Assembly: GCA_023055355.1 (NCBI GenBank)
Contig: JALJCS010000001.1
Location: 110,624,881-110,688,880 of the forward strand
DNA: 64,000 nt
Direction: 5' to 3'
Source of the DNA: Agelaius tricolor
Taxonomy: Eukaryota > Chordata > Aves > Passeriformes > Icteridae
Both the position numbers and the translations under genes were made by a program. Of this stretch, positions 12,449 to 23,228 are shown in pieces. The notes beneath the pieces were generated by a model. The model was not told where the DNA came from. It saw nothing but the letters and a program-made list of their open reading frames with translations, and ran no database searches. The stretch's first letter is position 1. The number at the start of each line of letters is the position of its first letter.

Positions 12449-13376
12449 TGTGAGAGTCTGTCCGAATTTTCCCTCATCTGCCTCACGATCATCATTTGGG
12501 GACCACTGAAGAGAAGACCCCCCAGTCTAGAATCTCTGGCTCTGAAGGAGAAAGCCACATGCCAACAAGGCCCTGAGACCTGAGAGCATTGCTAGGTTAT
12601 TGTTTTCACAGGTGTTGTTTGCTGTATGCTACACTGAGCCCAATGAGAAGGAGGCACTGCGCCCTTTTTGCAACAACAGCCTTGGGAGCTGTCCCACCTC
12701 TCAGCCTGGCTGACTTCTCCTGAGTTCAGGTGGTCTCCCACAGAAGATCCTCACCTACTTTACAACCACCGTGACAGACAGACAGACTGAGATATAAGAA
12801 GCCTCTCCATCAAGGGCTGAGACATGAAACCCCCATGTGAAAAGGCCCCTCTGCTCCTTCCAAGGACTGGGACTGAAACCCCCAGCCCGGGGCAGGTGTG
12901 TGGGGGGAGGCAAACTGACCAGAGCAAGAAGTTTGTCTGCAGGTGTGACCACTGGACCAGGAATGGCTCTCATTTACTGCTGAGAACATGGACTACCTGT
13001 TACATCTATTCCTTATTGTATCTGTTTCCCCCCTGCTCACCATTTTCAATAGAATTTTCATCATAAAAACCTCTGAGTCAGCTAGAGATTTTGAGATCTC
13101 CCCAATGTAACAGGTGGATCCTCGACTGGACTGGACCAAAGACTTTGTCTCTACGTTTGGTATCTATATCCCCTCTTTCTCTCTCTGTCTCTTTTCTCTC
13201 TCTTTCTCTATCTTTTTCTCTCCCTTAACCCCTCTATCACATTTTGCTGTGGTCATTCAATAAAGGTATATTGTTGTGATTATTACTGCAAACCCCCTGT
13301 GTTGTGTCGGTTTTTTGCACCCTGAGATCAATCCACGAACCATCATGAAACCCGTTCGTAAGGACGGATTGTGACA
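12449..13376 (+). mobile_element. Solo LTR, ERVL-like, 928 bp, with target duplication
   Basis: A complete LTR by structure. It begins TGTGAGAGTC (12449) and ends GGATTGTGACA (13376), giving TG...CA termini. It is flanked by identical 5-bp sequences CAGTG (12444-12448 and 13377-13381). A TATA-like TATAAG lies at 12793-12798 and the poly-A signal AATAAA at 13259-13264, fixing the plus orientation. A CT-rich tract at 13160-13225 precedes the poly-A signal. No primer binding site or viral coding sequence follows, so this is a solo LTR left by recombination. A 5-bp duplication fits class III (ERVL-like) elements; the family assignment is inference. Confidence 0.85.
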
Positions 13377-13673
13377 CAGTGTCAGGGCCTTTTCTCTGCC
13401 CCTGGGGCCAGCTGCAGCAGGAGCTATCCTGATTTCTCCTGGGACCCCTGTTGAGGTGTGCCCTGGGAAAACCAGCTGGGTCATGGCAAAGGGGTCTCTG
13501 CTTTGTGATGCTTGATGGACCCAAAATCTCTTGCAAAGAAATGAGACAGGGGGACAGTTGGTGCAGAGAATGCTCAGTAAAAATGAGACTCCTATGGGAT
13601 TCAGGTGGTGAAGAAGATACAAGAGCTCTAGAACTGTTTCTGCCAGAGGCCTCCAAACCAGCTGCTGTTCCAT
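13377..13673. other. Unique sequence between LTR and CR1
   Basis: Begins with the downstream CAGTG target copy. The 196-codon minus frame at 13257-13847 runs across LTR, this stretch and a CR1, so it is a chance frame. Confidence 0.6.
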
Positions 13674-13850
13674 CAGAGAATGGTTGAGGTTGAAGTGACC
13701 TCTGGAACTCATCTGGTCCCTCTCCTCCCTGCTCAAGAAGAACAGATCACCCAGGACCACATCTCCATCTTGAGAAAGAATATCTTCTTTCCATAGCTGG
13801 ACTTTAATTAACAGCCCTCTGATGGTTACAGAGTCAACAATCTCCACTGG
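13674..13850 (-). mobile_element. CR1 LINE fragment, older subfamily
   Basis: Antisense CR1 with CAGAGAATGGTTGAGGTTGA (13675-13694), ACCTCTGGAACTCATCTGGT, CTGCTCAAGAAGAACAGATC and CCCAGGACCA, matching the GGTTGAGGTTGGAAGGGACC type 3' end. Well diverged. Related to the copy at 49260-49407. Confidence 0.82.
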
Positions 13851-14252
13851 AAGATCTTCCTCCCCCAGTTATCATCCTGCATAACTTACTGTGCACTTTC
13901 TGCAACTAGCTGGTACCTAGGAAGGAGTAGAGGTCCAGCTCACATAACTAGAAATAGTTCCACCCCTTTCCTGTAGGCATGGAATGACCTTATTTTGTCT
14001 TCTGAAAGGACTATTTACCCTTAATTTGTAGTCACTTACTCCTGTAAGATCCCAACAAAACAAAGGTGTATAATCGCACATATTATTGGCAGAAGTGCAA
14101 ATGACAAAATACAGTAAAGGTGATGGCAAAGTGGATTCAGTGAAGAAGTTGGGGAAGCAGCATGTGCCTCAGCTGCCTAAGCCTATGGACCATGAGCTTA
14201 CAGGATTCCTGAATCCTTCTGGAGATGTGACTCAAGGCAAGGAGGGCTCATT
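13851..14252. other. Unique sequence, no gene seen
   Basis: Nothing recognised; lies between two antisense CR1 fragments. Confidence 0.5.
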
Positions 14253-14440
14253 GAATCATACAACAGCTTGTGTTGGAAGACACCTAAAATATAATTTAAT
14301 GCCAATTAAATTTGGAAAGATGTCTCCGTGGGCAGAGACATCTTTCACTAGACAAGGTTGCTTAAAGCCCCATCCAACTTAGCCTTGAACACCTCCAGGG
14401 ACGGGGCAGCCACAGCTTCTCTGAGCAAATATTTCCAGAC
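14253..14440 (-). mobile_element. CR1 LINE 3' fragment with internal palindrome
   Basis: Antisense CR1: GAATCATACAACAGCTTGTG (14253-14272), a diverged AT-rich interruption at 14288-14314, then CACTAGACAAGGTTGCTTAA, GCCCCATCCAACTTAGCCTT and CTCCAGGGACGGGGCAGCC. It holds a perfect 12-bp inverted repeat, GAAAGATGTCTC and GAGACATCTTTC (14315-14326 and 14335-14346), where the usual element has a weaker palindrome. Confidence 0.87.
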
Positions 14441-16675
14441 ATTTCTGATATCCAGAGTTGCTCTTGGCTCAGCAGATGCACTGCACACTGGGTGGCTTAA
14501 TCTTAAAATGAACCTTCCCCAAATGTCTCAAACCATATCAGTCACCAAAATTGTGAAGAAAAAAAATTATGTTTTCTGAAAAGAACACCTTCAAGATTTA
14601 CACCTCCTCCAGCACCACTACTGACACCAGCATGGTGCTCCAAAACTGGAGTGAAACACTAGCAGTCACTAATATTAAGAAATTTGTTTATACATTTGGT
14701 TTTATGGTAAGTTCCAGTTGGTTAAATATGGTCATGCAGGGACATTAGAGGCATCTTGTGATGTATGCCCAGAGTGGTCTGGTCTGGCACTGGGTTTGCA
14801 GGAGATCTGTGTCCTTGGGAGCTGCAAAGTCCTCCCAAGTAACACCAAAATAAAGAAACTGAGCCCTGTCTGCAATGCCCCTACAAAGAGCAGGGGTACA
14901 AACAGTCATCTCATTGCCTTTTTCTTAGAAAACTCTCTGATCTCTGTAGAACAAGCACCTGGAGACTGTTCACCTCCTGCCATGAAGAGTTTGTCTATGG
15001 TTAATCAAACAACCCAGATTATCTACAGAGAAGCCAACAGATTTCCTTAATCCTTAGCAGTGAGCCTGCTCTTTCCAGCCCCTGAACATGTTTTAGTTCA
15101 GCTGATCATTGCTCATCCTCTTATGGTTTACAATGCAGGTCATGAACTTGGAGTATAATATTCCAGCACTTACGTTTTTAAAGTGCAATCCATGTAACGT
15201 TTTAAGCAGAGAAAATACTCAATTAGAAGGCAGCATGATACTCCAAGTACAATGCTATGTGACAGGGCAAACAGGAGAAGTAATTGTATTTGTTTAATTC
15301 TAGAAATCAAGTGGACAAGGGTATCCAGACCTTTCTCTTACCCTTATTACTTGTTTCAATTTTGTTGCTGGTATTTTTTTCCTCCTGTTTAATAGGCAAG
15401 GCAGCTGACAACTGAATTAGTACTCTTCCCTTAGTATGCCACTGGCTCATGACAATAGCCTTAGGGGTAAGATATAGATAACTGAGAAGTTTTCTCACTG
15501 TTGTGATATATTTTTTCATATGGTTAATAAGGCAATTGAAATGACATCCTGTCACAGTGGTAGAATCCCGTGAATTTGTGATGTCCCTTGCGTTGCCACT
15601 AGGAGGAGATGCACTGTGCTCTTATCCCCCACGCCTTTTCTTGGAGAACACGTTGAGAGGATATGACAGTCTGCAAGCTCAAGCGTCCTTTAGTGTTGCT
15701 AAGGATTAGCTACAGTGTTTATTATCACTAATGGGAAAGGGCTTAGGGCTGAATTGTTGTTGCCTCACTGCAGATTTCGTTTCAAAAGCCTCACAAGAGT
15801 GCCCTTATAGTCCAATCAGGGAGTTTGGCTAAAGAAATACAAATAAGAGAATCATCAGCAATTAATAAAAAAAATAAAACATAACTATAATAATGGCTAA
15901 ATCTGAATAAGAAGACAGTTAGTTGCTTAAGAGCAATTTCATAGCTTTCCTTATAACAGAGCCTATCAAAGCATGTTGGGCCTAGATAATTTCCAAAAAA
16001 ATCAAGTTAAGGTCCTGGTGCCAAGTCCTGTTATTGCCAGAGTAAATCAAGGAATTTGCACCGAAGGCCAGATCAGCTGAAGCCTCTGCTGGGTCTGTTT
16101 GCATCAGGATGCCCTGTCCTGAAAGGTGTGAAAGGCAAAGTGAGGACCCAGCGCTGAGCACCTTGTGAGGGCAGGGCTTTTGTCAGCACAGATCTCCATC
16201 AGCACCAGGCGCTGCTCTAACACAGTAATTGATTATTTCCCAAAGGCCTCTGCACCATCAGCTCTGATTCACATAAAACCAGCACCTCCTTCCAAACCTC
16301 CATGGGAGCTCCAGTGGCTGCAGGGGAAGGAGGTAATTGGAGTGGCAGGGAATGCCCTGTTCTCAATGGATGGGCAATTGCCCCATGGCCAGGCAGAAGT
16401 GGAAGGTGGATTTATGCACAGGCACATATTGTTCAAGTGGCCCCTGCCTCTGAATATGCTGTCTGCACTCGAAGGGCTCCAGCTTGAGTGTTTCAGGTCC
16501 TTAATCTGATCAGTGTTTAGGCACAGAGCTTTCAGCTGGAGCTTGGCTCGCTGCACACAGGCCATTAGAAACCATGTTTAGCTCACAGCTCCTGAATTGG
16601 CTATTGGAAAACTCCAAGGATGTAAATAAAAGAGTAGAATTTTCCCTTAATCATTAAAATTGAGGCACAGCGTAT
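14441..16675. other. Unique sequence with a possible regulatory block
   Basis: No exon or repeat recognised. 16160-16620 is more GC-balanced than its surroundings and has TAATTGATTATTT and GGTAATTGG homeodomain-type sites; see findings. Open frames of 110-114 codons (14718-15050, 16165-16509) have no domain. Confidence 0.5.
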
Positions 16676-16723
16676 TTATGTATATATGTATATTTCTTTT
16701 TATGTATATATGTATATTTCTTT
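16676..16723 (+). repeat. 24-bp tandem repeat, two copies
   Basis: Two adjacent copies of a 24-bp AT-rich unit starting TTATGTATATATGTATATTT (16676 and 16700). Confidence 0.88.
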
Positions 16724-18203
16724 TTTGTTTTACTGTTGAAAGCTCTCAGAGATCTGGATTTCCATATTTTCTCCCCAGCTTTGAGGATCACTACGTGCTC
16801 AGATCTGTCACATCCCATGCTTTGGGAACGCTCTGTATTTATTTGGTCCTATAGAATTACACCTCAGTTTTCAACCACTTCTTCCACTGTGTGACCTCTC
16901 TGGCACTGTTTTCTTTTAGCCAAAAGCCAGTGGAATCTGGAGAATGGGTTGGAGACAGTGGTGGTAATGAAAAACTTCACTTTTCAATATGGGTCCTTCC
17001 CAGCAGATGACCCAATGTCCCCATCTACGGGGACTTAATGATCTTGAAGGTCTTTTCCAGCCTAAATGATTCCATTCTACGGCCTCATGACCAGGCCCTG
17101 CTCTGCAAGCTGAGTGTTGTGAGCTGATTGACCAATACAGTGATGGTCATGCAGCTATGCTGGACACAGCTCCAGGGTGTTCAACAGCACTGGAAATGCC
17201 AACTGCTGCCCTGCTGCTCCAGAAGGGAATGGGTGTCTGTAACCCCATTTCACTCTTGGTCATCCTTCTAGGTGGCATGGATGTTCTGAGCGCTCTCAAG
17301 TAGCACTGGACCCACTGGACAGGGATGGGTGGGCTCACTTAGCCCATTTCTTCCCTTAATTTTTACTTATTTTTCTATTATAAACCCCTGGACTTTGTGC
17401 AAGTTTGTAGCTGAGCAGTTCAGAGGCAAGAACTACTCAATTCTGCATTTTCCTGGAAGGAAAAAAAATACACACAAATTCAATCACATTTTTTTAATAG
17501 TTTCATTGAAATAGAGCTTTAGAAAAGACGAAACATTAAATGACTTGGCATAGACTTTTCTTTTTCAAGTTAAACGTTTGAACTTTCCACTTCAGAAGGA
17601 TGTTTTATTTTAAAATCAACTTATATTTTTAAAGGGAATAATAAAGAAGTGATAAATTAGACCAAGATACTTTGCTATTTCAGCCCTTACTGACAGGAGC
17701 CATAATCCTAGAAGCAGGTATGCACAATTTAAGACTAAGGACTCTCTCCAGATTTTCCTCTCTGCTTGGGTGCTGAGAAAACACAGGTATATTTTTTTGC
17801 AGGATAGAGGCCCAGCTGAGTTATATCTGATATTCTGTATTTGGAAGCAATGAGTGTATGAATAATACATCTGAATAGGCCTGAAGATTTAATGGCATGA
17901 CAGGAGGGGTTCAGAGTACTGTGCAGCAAATAGCAGATTTCCAGTAACTTAAAGGAAATTTATAGTTAAATAATGGCATATGAGGGTCCAGATAGTGATC
18001 AGAAACTCTTGATATTTTGGCAAAACCAAATTCTATGAGGCTACATGGATGGGAATTCAAAAGCAAGTGCTTTTCTCACATAGGTAGTGCTATGCACCTG
18101 AACATCAGAGAACATCAGAAACAAAGTAAGTTTGTTGGAAGAAAAGTCCTCTGCATCTGGACTTTGTTTTCTGCTATAAAAACCCACACATGTAACAAAA
18201 TTA
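16724..18203. other. Mostly unique sequence
   Basis: Apart from the CR1 tail at 17030-17085, nothing recognised. 17440-17650 is AT-rich. Confidence 0.5.
17030..17085 (+). mobile_element. CR1 LINE terminal tail fragment
   Basis: GGACTTAATGATCTTGAAGG, TCTTTTCCAGCCTAAATGAT and a decayed CCATTCTACG tail identify the last ~55 bp of a sense CR1. Confidence 0.8.
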
Positions 18204-18714
18204 TCCAATCTAAACTTCTCCTGGTGCCACTTGAGGCCGTTTCCTCTTGTCCTGTCACTTGGTACCAGGAAGAAGAGATCTCCCCCTGAATCCACCCTCC
18301 TGTCAGGAGTTGTGCAGAGCCACAAGGTCCCCCCAGAGCCTCCTTTTCTCCAGGCTGAGCCCCTTTCCCAGCTCCCTCAGCTGCTCCTCCTCAGGCCTGT
18401 GCTCCAGAGCCTTCCCCAGCTCTGTTCCCTTCCCTGCACACGCTCCAGACCCTCAATGTCCTGAACTGAGGGGCCCAGAACTGAACCCAGGATTTGAGGT
18501 GCGGCATCACCAGTGCCCAGCACAGGGGACAGTCGCTGCCCTGGCCACAATATTCCTGCTGCAGCCCAGGTGCCTTTGGCATTCTTGCCCACCTGGCTCA
18601 TGTTCAGCCACTGTCACCAGCACCTCCAGGTCCTTTTCCAGCTTTCCAGGCACTCTGTCCCAGCACTGCATGGGACTGTTGCAACCCAAGTGTAGGAACT
18701 GGCACTTGGCCTTG
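18204..18714 (-). mobile_element. CR1 LINE, ORF2 C-terminus and part of 3' UTR
   Basis: Antisense CR1 of about 510 bp. It starts inside the 3' region (TCCAATCTAAACTTCTCCTG), with the terminal ~150 bp and octamer tail missing. It passes CAAGGTCCCCCCAGAGCCTC (18322-18341), the AGCTGCTCCTCCTCAGGCC block (about 18377), and the end of ORF2, ending at GGAACTGGCACTTGGCC (about 18696). Frame is disrupted in the ORF2 sense. Loss of the 3' terminus is unusual for CR1, which is normally truncated at the 5' end, so a later deletion is likely. Confidence 0.92.
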
Positions 18715-19017
18715 ACAAGCTTCATAAAATTTGCAGTCAATGAAGTGAAGGCACAGACAAGATTTATTTTCTGTTTCAGCTTGGGAAACTGGGCTCTCCA
18801 GGATCCTGGAGAGTCAGGTACTGCATCAACCCAGAGCTAAAACTGCAGGAGGGGTTACAGCCCAAGGAGGGTGTACATTTATTTGAGCATTATTGAACCG
18901 ATTGGGATCTCAAGCAGCATGGTTTTGGCAAGAGCTCTTTTGCAGAGTTTGCAGGTGCTGGCTTTTTCCACAATACTTCTTTTTTTTCCACACCAAGATT
19001 TCAATGGAGCAGCTCAC

Positions 19018-19018
<1 letters not shown>
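18715..19018. other. Unique sequence upstream of poly-A run
   Basis: Lies between a CR1 and a 79-bp A run. No SINE head, no AATAAA shortly before the A run, and no match to a gene I recognise. Confidence 0.5.
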
Positions 19019-19112
<94 letters not shown>

Positions 19113-19113
19113 A
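19019..19113 (+). repeat. Pure A79 run with (GAAAA)n edge
   Basis: Seventy-nine uninterrupted A (19019-19097), then GAAAAGAAAAGAAAAA. CR1 does not end in poly-A, so this is not a CR1 tail. It could be an expanded A microsatellite, the tail of a retroposed transcript, or an assembly artefact. Confidence 0.95.
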
Positions 19114-20139
19114 GTGTAACAGAATAAGAGCAAATAGAACAGACCTGAACCCTTTGAAGGTTTCTAGAGCTTGTGCTATTGACAGTTTCTTTCTTGAATT
19201 TGCTTTGTCTTTGTGCCTGGTGAGTATCTGACTGCTGTTTTAGGGACTACTAGCATATTCTACTGAGCACTAAATTTTACAGTACCCCTACAGTAAGCTT
19301 AATACCTTTTATCTTGAATACTGTAGTGCATGTACCTTTATTTATAATGCATTGTACAGCCTGTGATGCTCACTAGTGCTGTGTTTTTACCATTAGCACT
19401 CCAGGAAATGAAAGCACTGTAGCTTACATTAGGACAGGGGCAATTCATGGCAGTCTTATTTGTCAGGGCAGCTTTCATTTAAATTGAAGCCTGAAGTGGT
19501 CTACTGGAATAGGGAATAAACAGCTACTAGGCCAAAATACTAGAAAAAACTCAAACTGAGGAATAAAAACCCATAGAAAGTCATAATTTTTGCTTTTCAG
19601 TTCATTTTTGAGATGCACAGTGGAGCAGAAGTGGAAGGATATGAAGAGTCAGGAACTAGCGATGGAAAGAAGAGACCTCTGCTACCTGATGGTATTAAGA
19701 ATGGAGAGAAAATGTAGGAAAGAGTAGAAAGAACAAAACTTGAAAAAGAAAGGCTTAGAGAGTAGAAGACATAAACTAATTCATGGCTTCAAATTTAGGA
19801 ACATGGCCGTTGCCTAATTTAGTTGTACAGCACCCACTGAAGTTCTTTCCTTGAGTTCAAGGGGAAGTTGAGATTTCTGCCATCAGAATTTGGGCTCCAT
19901 TTTCTCTTCAGATGGTGGAAAAGCCTCTAAAAAGGAGCCAGTGCTCTTGACTCAGAGTGGGATTGAAGTGAGAGGACCAAACTGAGTGACACAAAGCCTC
20001 TGGGAGATAGGAGAAAAATATCTATTGAGGCCAAAAGTGAGATGGAGGGAAGGAATAAATGCATGTGGAGAGTGGAGGCAGGTCCATCATGTCCTGTGAC
20101 TCCACACCACAGGGCTGTGTGTCTGCTCAAGGGAGAGGC
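19114..20139. other. Unique sequence, no gene seen
   Basis: Purine-rich around 19620-19790. No repeat or exon recognised. Confidence 0.5.
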
Positions 20140-20701
20140 TGTGCTGGTTTTGGCTGGGGTAACATTCTTCACAGTAGCTGGGGCTGTGTTTAGGTTTTGT
20201 GCTGGAAATAGTGTTGGTCAGGCAAGGATATTTTTGTTGCTGCTAAACAGGGCTTGCACAGAGTCAGGGTCTTTCTGTTCCTCACCCCACCCTACCAGAA
20301 AGGAGGCTGTAGGTGCAGAAGGAGTTGGAAGGGGGCAAAGATGACCCCAACTGACCAAAGGGATAATCCAGAGCAGATGGTGTCCTGGATGGCAATAAAA
20401 GCTGCTGGGAAGAAGAAGGAAGGGTGGGGATTGTTCAGCTTTATGTCATTTGTCTTCTCAAGCAGACCTTACATGTGATGGAGTCTTGTTTCCTTGGATG
20501 TGACTGAACACCTGTCTTCTCACAGAAAGTGGGGAATGAATTCCTTATTTTGCTTTGCCTTTCCCCACAGATTTTACTCTACCTATAAAACTGTCTTTAT
20601 TTTGTCCAGCAAGATGCCTCATTATTACCTCTCTGATTCTCTCCCTCTTTGAGCCAGGGGGAGGTGAATGAGCAGCTTCCTACAGGGGTTAAACCACAAC
20701 A
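20140..20701 (+). mobile_element. Avian ERV solo LTR, 562 bp
   Basis: Starts TGTGCTGGTTTTGGCTGGG (20140) and ends GGGGTTAAACCACAACA (20701). Between these lie AACTGACCAAAGGGATAATC, a decayed TATA region (GGCAATAAAAG near 20392), TTGTCTTCTCAAGCAGACC, GAATTCCTTATTTTGCTTTG and ATAAAACTGTCTTTATTTTG. The order matches a widespread avian LTR family. A second member lies at 46615-47208. The flanks (GAGGC left, GATGG right) do not form a clear target duplication, so the copy is old or the duplication is lost. Confidence 0.88.
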
Positions 20702-22329
20702 GATGGTGAGACCTTGGACTCTAAGGTGGGCAGTGCAATGCAATGCAACCCAGAGTTTCCCAGCTGGAGCTGAATACTCTGGAGCTGACCAACCCCACTG
20801 GAAGGTTTGTATCTGGACAGAGCTAAGAAAACTTTCATCATCTGAAGGAAGGCCCAGTACCCAATGTACCACCATTTTTTAAAATTTATTTTTGCATTAG
20901 AACCCACACCTTTGGGAAGAGCACTTTTTGTTATCTACAAAACAGATTACAAGGAATGCAGAGGTCCTGATCCCGCTGACAAAGCGCGTGCTGCTGATCA
21001 ATGACAAACTTGTATTGACTGAAACACCATCAAGCCCAAAAGATGAAAGCAAACCAGGAATGTTGTGATTTTTTTTTTTTTTTGCATGTTTGCTGGCAAT
21101 GAACTACGCTACAGTAGAAAAATGGGGTTGATTCTGCTTTCTCTTCCCAATGTGTAAAAGAGGAGTAATGCCATTGAGTTCAGTGGAGTTTGTGTGAGTA
21201 AGTGGAAAATCAGATTCAGGAGCTCTATCGAACCCAGCCCCACATCTTGTAAGATTCTGCATTTCCCCTTCTTTCTCACAGGAGCTCTTTGTTTCTATTT
21301 TTCCCCTCTGTGTCTCTCTTTATTTTCCTTTCCTTTGAAGTCTTAAATCCTAGAAGTGACCAATCTTTTATCCATAATCTGCAGCATTCAAATTAAAGGG
21401 AATGGTCTATAGATTCTAGGATTTTCTGCACACTGTGGCTAAATCCTAGTGGAGTCCCCTACGAGCTAAGAAAGACAGGAGAAGAGTGTGAAGTTAATTT
21501 GATCTAATCAATGTGCCACATGCAATCATGTTGTGCTCATTACTAGTCAACAAATGAGCAAAAGCCCTACATATATTTCTTCTTTTTAGTAAACTGTTGT
21601 TTTATCAAGTGATGGGATGGCCAAACACGTTCAGCAATCTCAGTAATTCCTGCTCTTGTTAATCATTGTGAAGCCTTGAAATTCCCAAGATTCCATAAAT
21701 CTCCTGCAACTGAACACTTCTTAAATCCTGTTTGTGTTATTGCAGTAATAAATATGATCATTTTTCATAGCAAACCTGTCTATTGCTTTAAAGAAAATAG
21801 ATAGACTGTAAATAAATGCATTTTCCTGCAGTAACATTAAACAAAAAGGTTAAGCTCCTACTGACAGGAAAGATGTATTTGCAAGTGATTAGTTATATTT
21901 CTACCATAGCGCTTGTCTGTGTTCTTCTTTTGATGTTTAAACAAAGCTCTTGAACACACTGGGTTGTAGTCTCTGATGTTGATTTATAGGTAGGACTGCA
22001 TTCCAAACACTGAACTCGTAGGCAGGCATTAATAAAAAGGAGAGACTTTCTTCCTGCTGGTTAATATGTGACTAAGCTCTCCTGTTTTAGGCCTCAATCT
22101 GTCAAGAACAGGTGTATAATAGGGGAGTCCTTGAGGCGCAAAGACTGGAGCTATACACAAAGGGTTTTGTTCAGCTGCACTCAGGACAAATGTTGAAACA
22201 CCAATTTACAAAATTGTTTTGACACAGAATTATTTTATGGCTATTATGACACAGACATAAAATTATTTAGGTTATCGGGGCCCAAGAGGATTGGTGGGAG
22301 CTCCAGGTGGACCTAACTAAACTACTGTA
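20702..22329. other. Mostly unique sequence
   Basis: Contains the palindromic relic at 21128-21220. No exon recognised. A T run lies near 21069-21083. Confidence 0.5.
21128..21220. repeat. Ancient palindromic MITE-like relic
   Basis: An imperfect long palindrome centred near 21178. The left arm begins GATTCTGCTTTCTC and runs to AATGCCATTGA. The right arm runs from TCAGTGGAGTTTGTG to AAATCAGATTC. Arms, the CATTGAGTTCAGTGG centre and the GATTCTG ends fit a palindromic repeat class common in turtles, crocodilians and birds. The assignment rests on my memory of that pattern. Confidence 0.6.
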
Positions 22330-22335
22330 GGTAAT

Positions 22336-22410
22336 TGGGCAACACAATGGCAGATGAAATTCAACACAGACAAGCGGAAGACAAAATGTGTTGGGAGAAG
22401 AGTTTGAGTG
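22336..22410 (+). mobile_element. Ancient CR1-lineage ORF2 fragment
   Basis: One frame from 22336 reads WATQWQMKFNTDK, which matches the conserved WxxxWxMKFNxxK segment in the C-terminal part of CR1-type reverse transcriptases. The codon context is of the non-avian-specific (turtle-like) CR1 type rather than the younger bird copies elsewhere here. It decays on both sides. Confidence 0.65.
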
Positions 22411-22789
22411 CTAAAAACCCCATAGACTAGAGGGAGGTCATATTCTTGAAGAGCTGATAAGAACTGAACAAATCTCACTCAAAACACCCAGCTCTGTGTA
22501 GATGGCAAGCATGTAGAGAACAGGGATCAAAATAATTCTGTCTTTTATATCTTGTTTCTAGTGTCAAACAGCCTCTTACGTTTCGAGGAAAGCAAATCAT
22601 CAACAGCCAAGATATTCCCTCAAAAAAAAAAATTATCTTACAACAAATATCAGGCTAAAATTCAGAAACATCCTCTCAGTGCCAGGGAATTCCATCTTAT
22701 TTAAATAAACTGTATTTATGTAAACTTCATCTTCCAGACATGAGATGTTGTTATGCTCTTGTTAGCAGGGATGGCAAGTTCCCTGCTAT
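22411..22789. other. Unrecognised, possibly decayed CR1
   Basis: May be more of the ancient CR1 either side, but I see no further conserved block. Confidence 0.4.
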
Positions 22790-22960
22790 CAAACATTTTT
22801 AAGCACCTTACACAGTGATCAACTCACCTCTCTACTCTCCCTTTGATAATCTGAGTTGAGTCCTTAAGCCTGATATTGCAGAGCTTGTTTTCCAACCCAA
22901 GGATCAGTTTTGTGGCATTACTTTGAACTCTGTGTAGTGCATCCCTCTTTTGAAAATTAG
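22790..22960 (-). mobile_element. Ancient CR1 fragment
   Basis: CCAACCCAAGGATCAGTTTT (about 22892-22911), TGTGGCATTACTTTGAACTC and GTGTAGTGCATCCC resemble, antisense, the CR1 region around the end of ORF2 (consensus form: ..CCAGGATCATTTTTGTGGCCCTTCTCTGAAC.., given here only in part). Strongly diverged. Confidence 0.55.
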
Positions 22961-23179
22961 CTACACCCTCTTAAGGGTGTAGTTGTTTATGGTCACAACA
23001 TTCCCCTGTCCAACTTCAAAATGACTTGAAACATTTTTAGAGAGGCAAATTATTTCAGGTCTTTTAGAGGTGTTTGGACTGAGTGTTTCTGTGCTCTAAC
23101 AAAGCAAAATGTTTGCATATCCATCACATACTTAAAGTAATAGCACTTTAATACTTACTTTACTCCAGCTTTTAAAGTT

Positions 23180-23228
23180 TGGGCTCATTGATCTCAGAGG
23201 TCTTGTCCAACCAAAATGATTTTGTGGT
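23180..23228 (+). mobile_element. CR1 LINE terminal tail fragment
   Basis: GGGCTCATTGATCTCAGAGG, TCTTGTCCAACCAAAATGAT and TTTGTGG correspond to the final ~50 bp of a sense CR1. Confidence 0.65.

Noticed and set aside
13257..13847. 196-codon minus-strand open frame
   Set aside because: It spans the end of an LTR, unique DNA and an antisense CR1 fragment. No domain; a chance frame.
18247..18840. 197-codon plus-strand open frame
   Set aside because: It lies antisense to a CR1 ORF2/3' UTR fragment; length comes from the GC-rich CR1 sequence.
18893..19231. Frame encoding a poly-lysine run
   Set aside because: Direct translation of the A79 tract.
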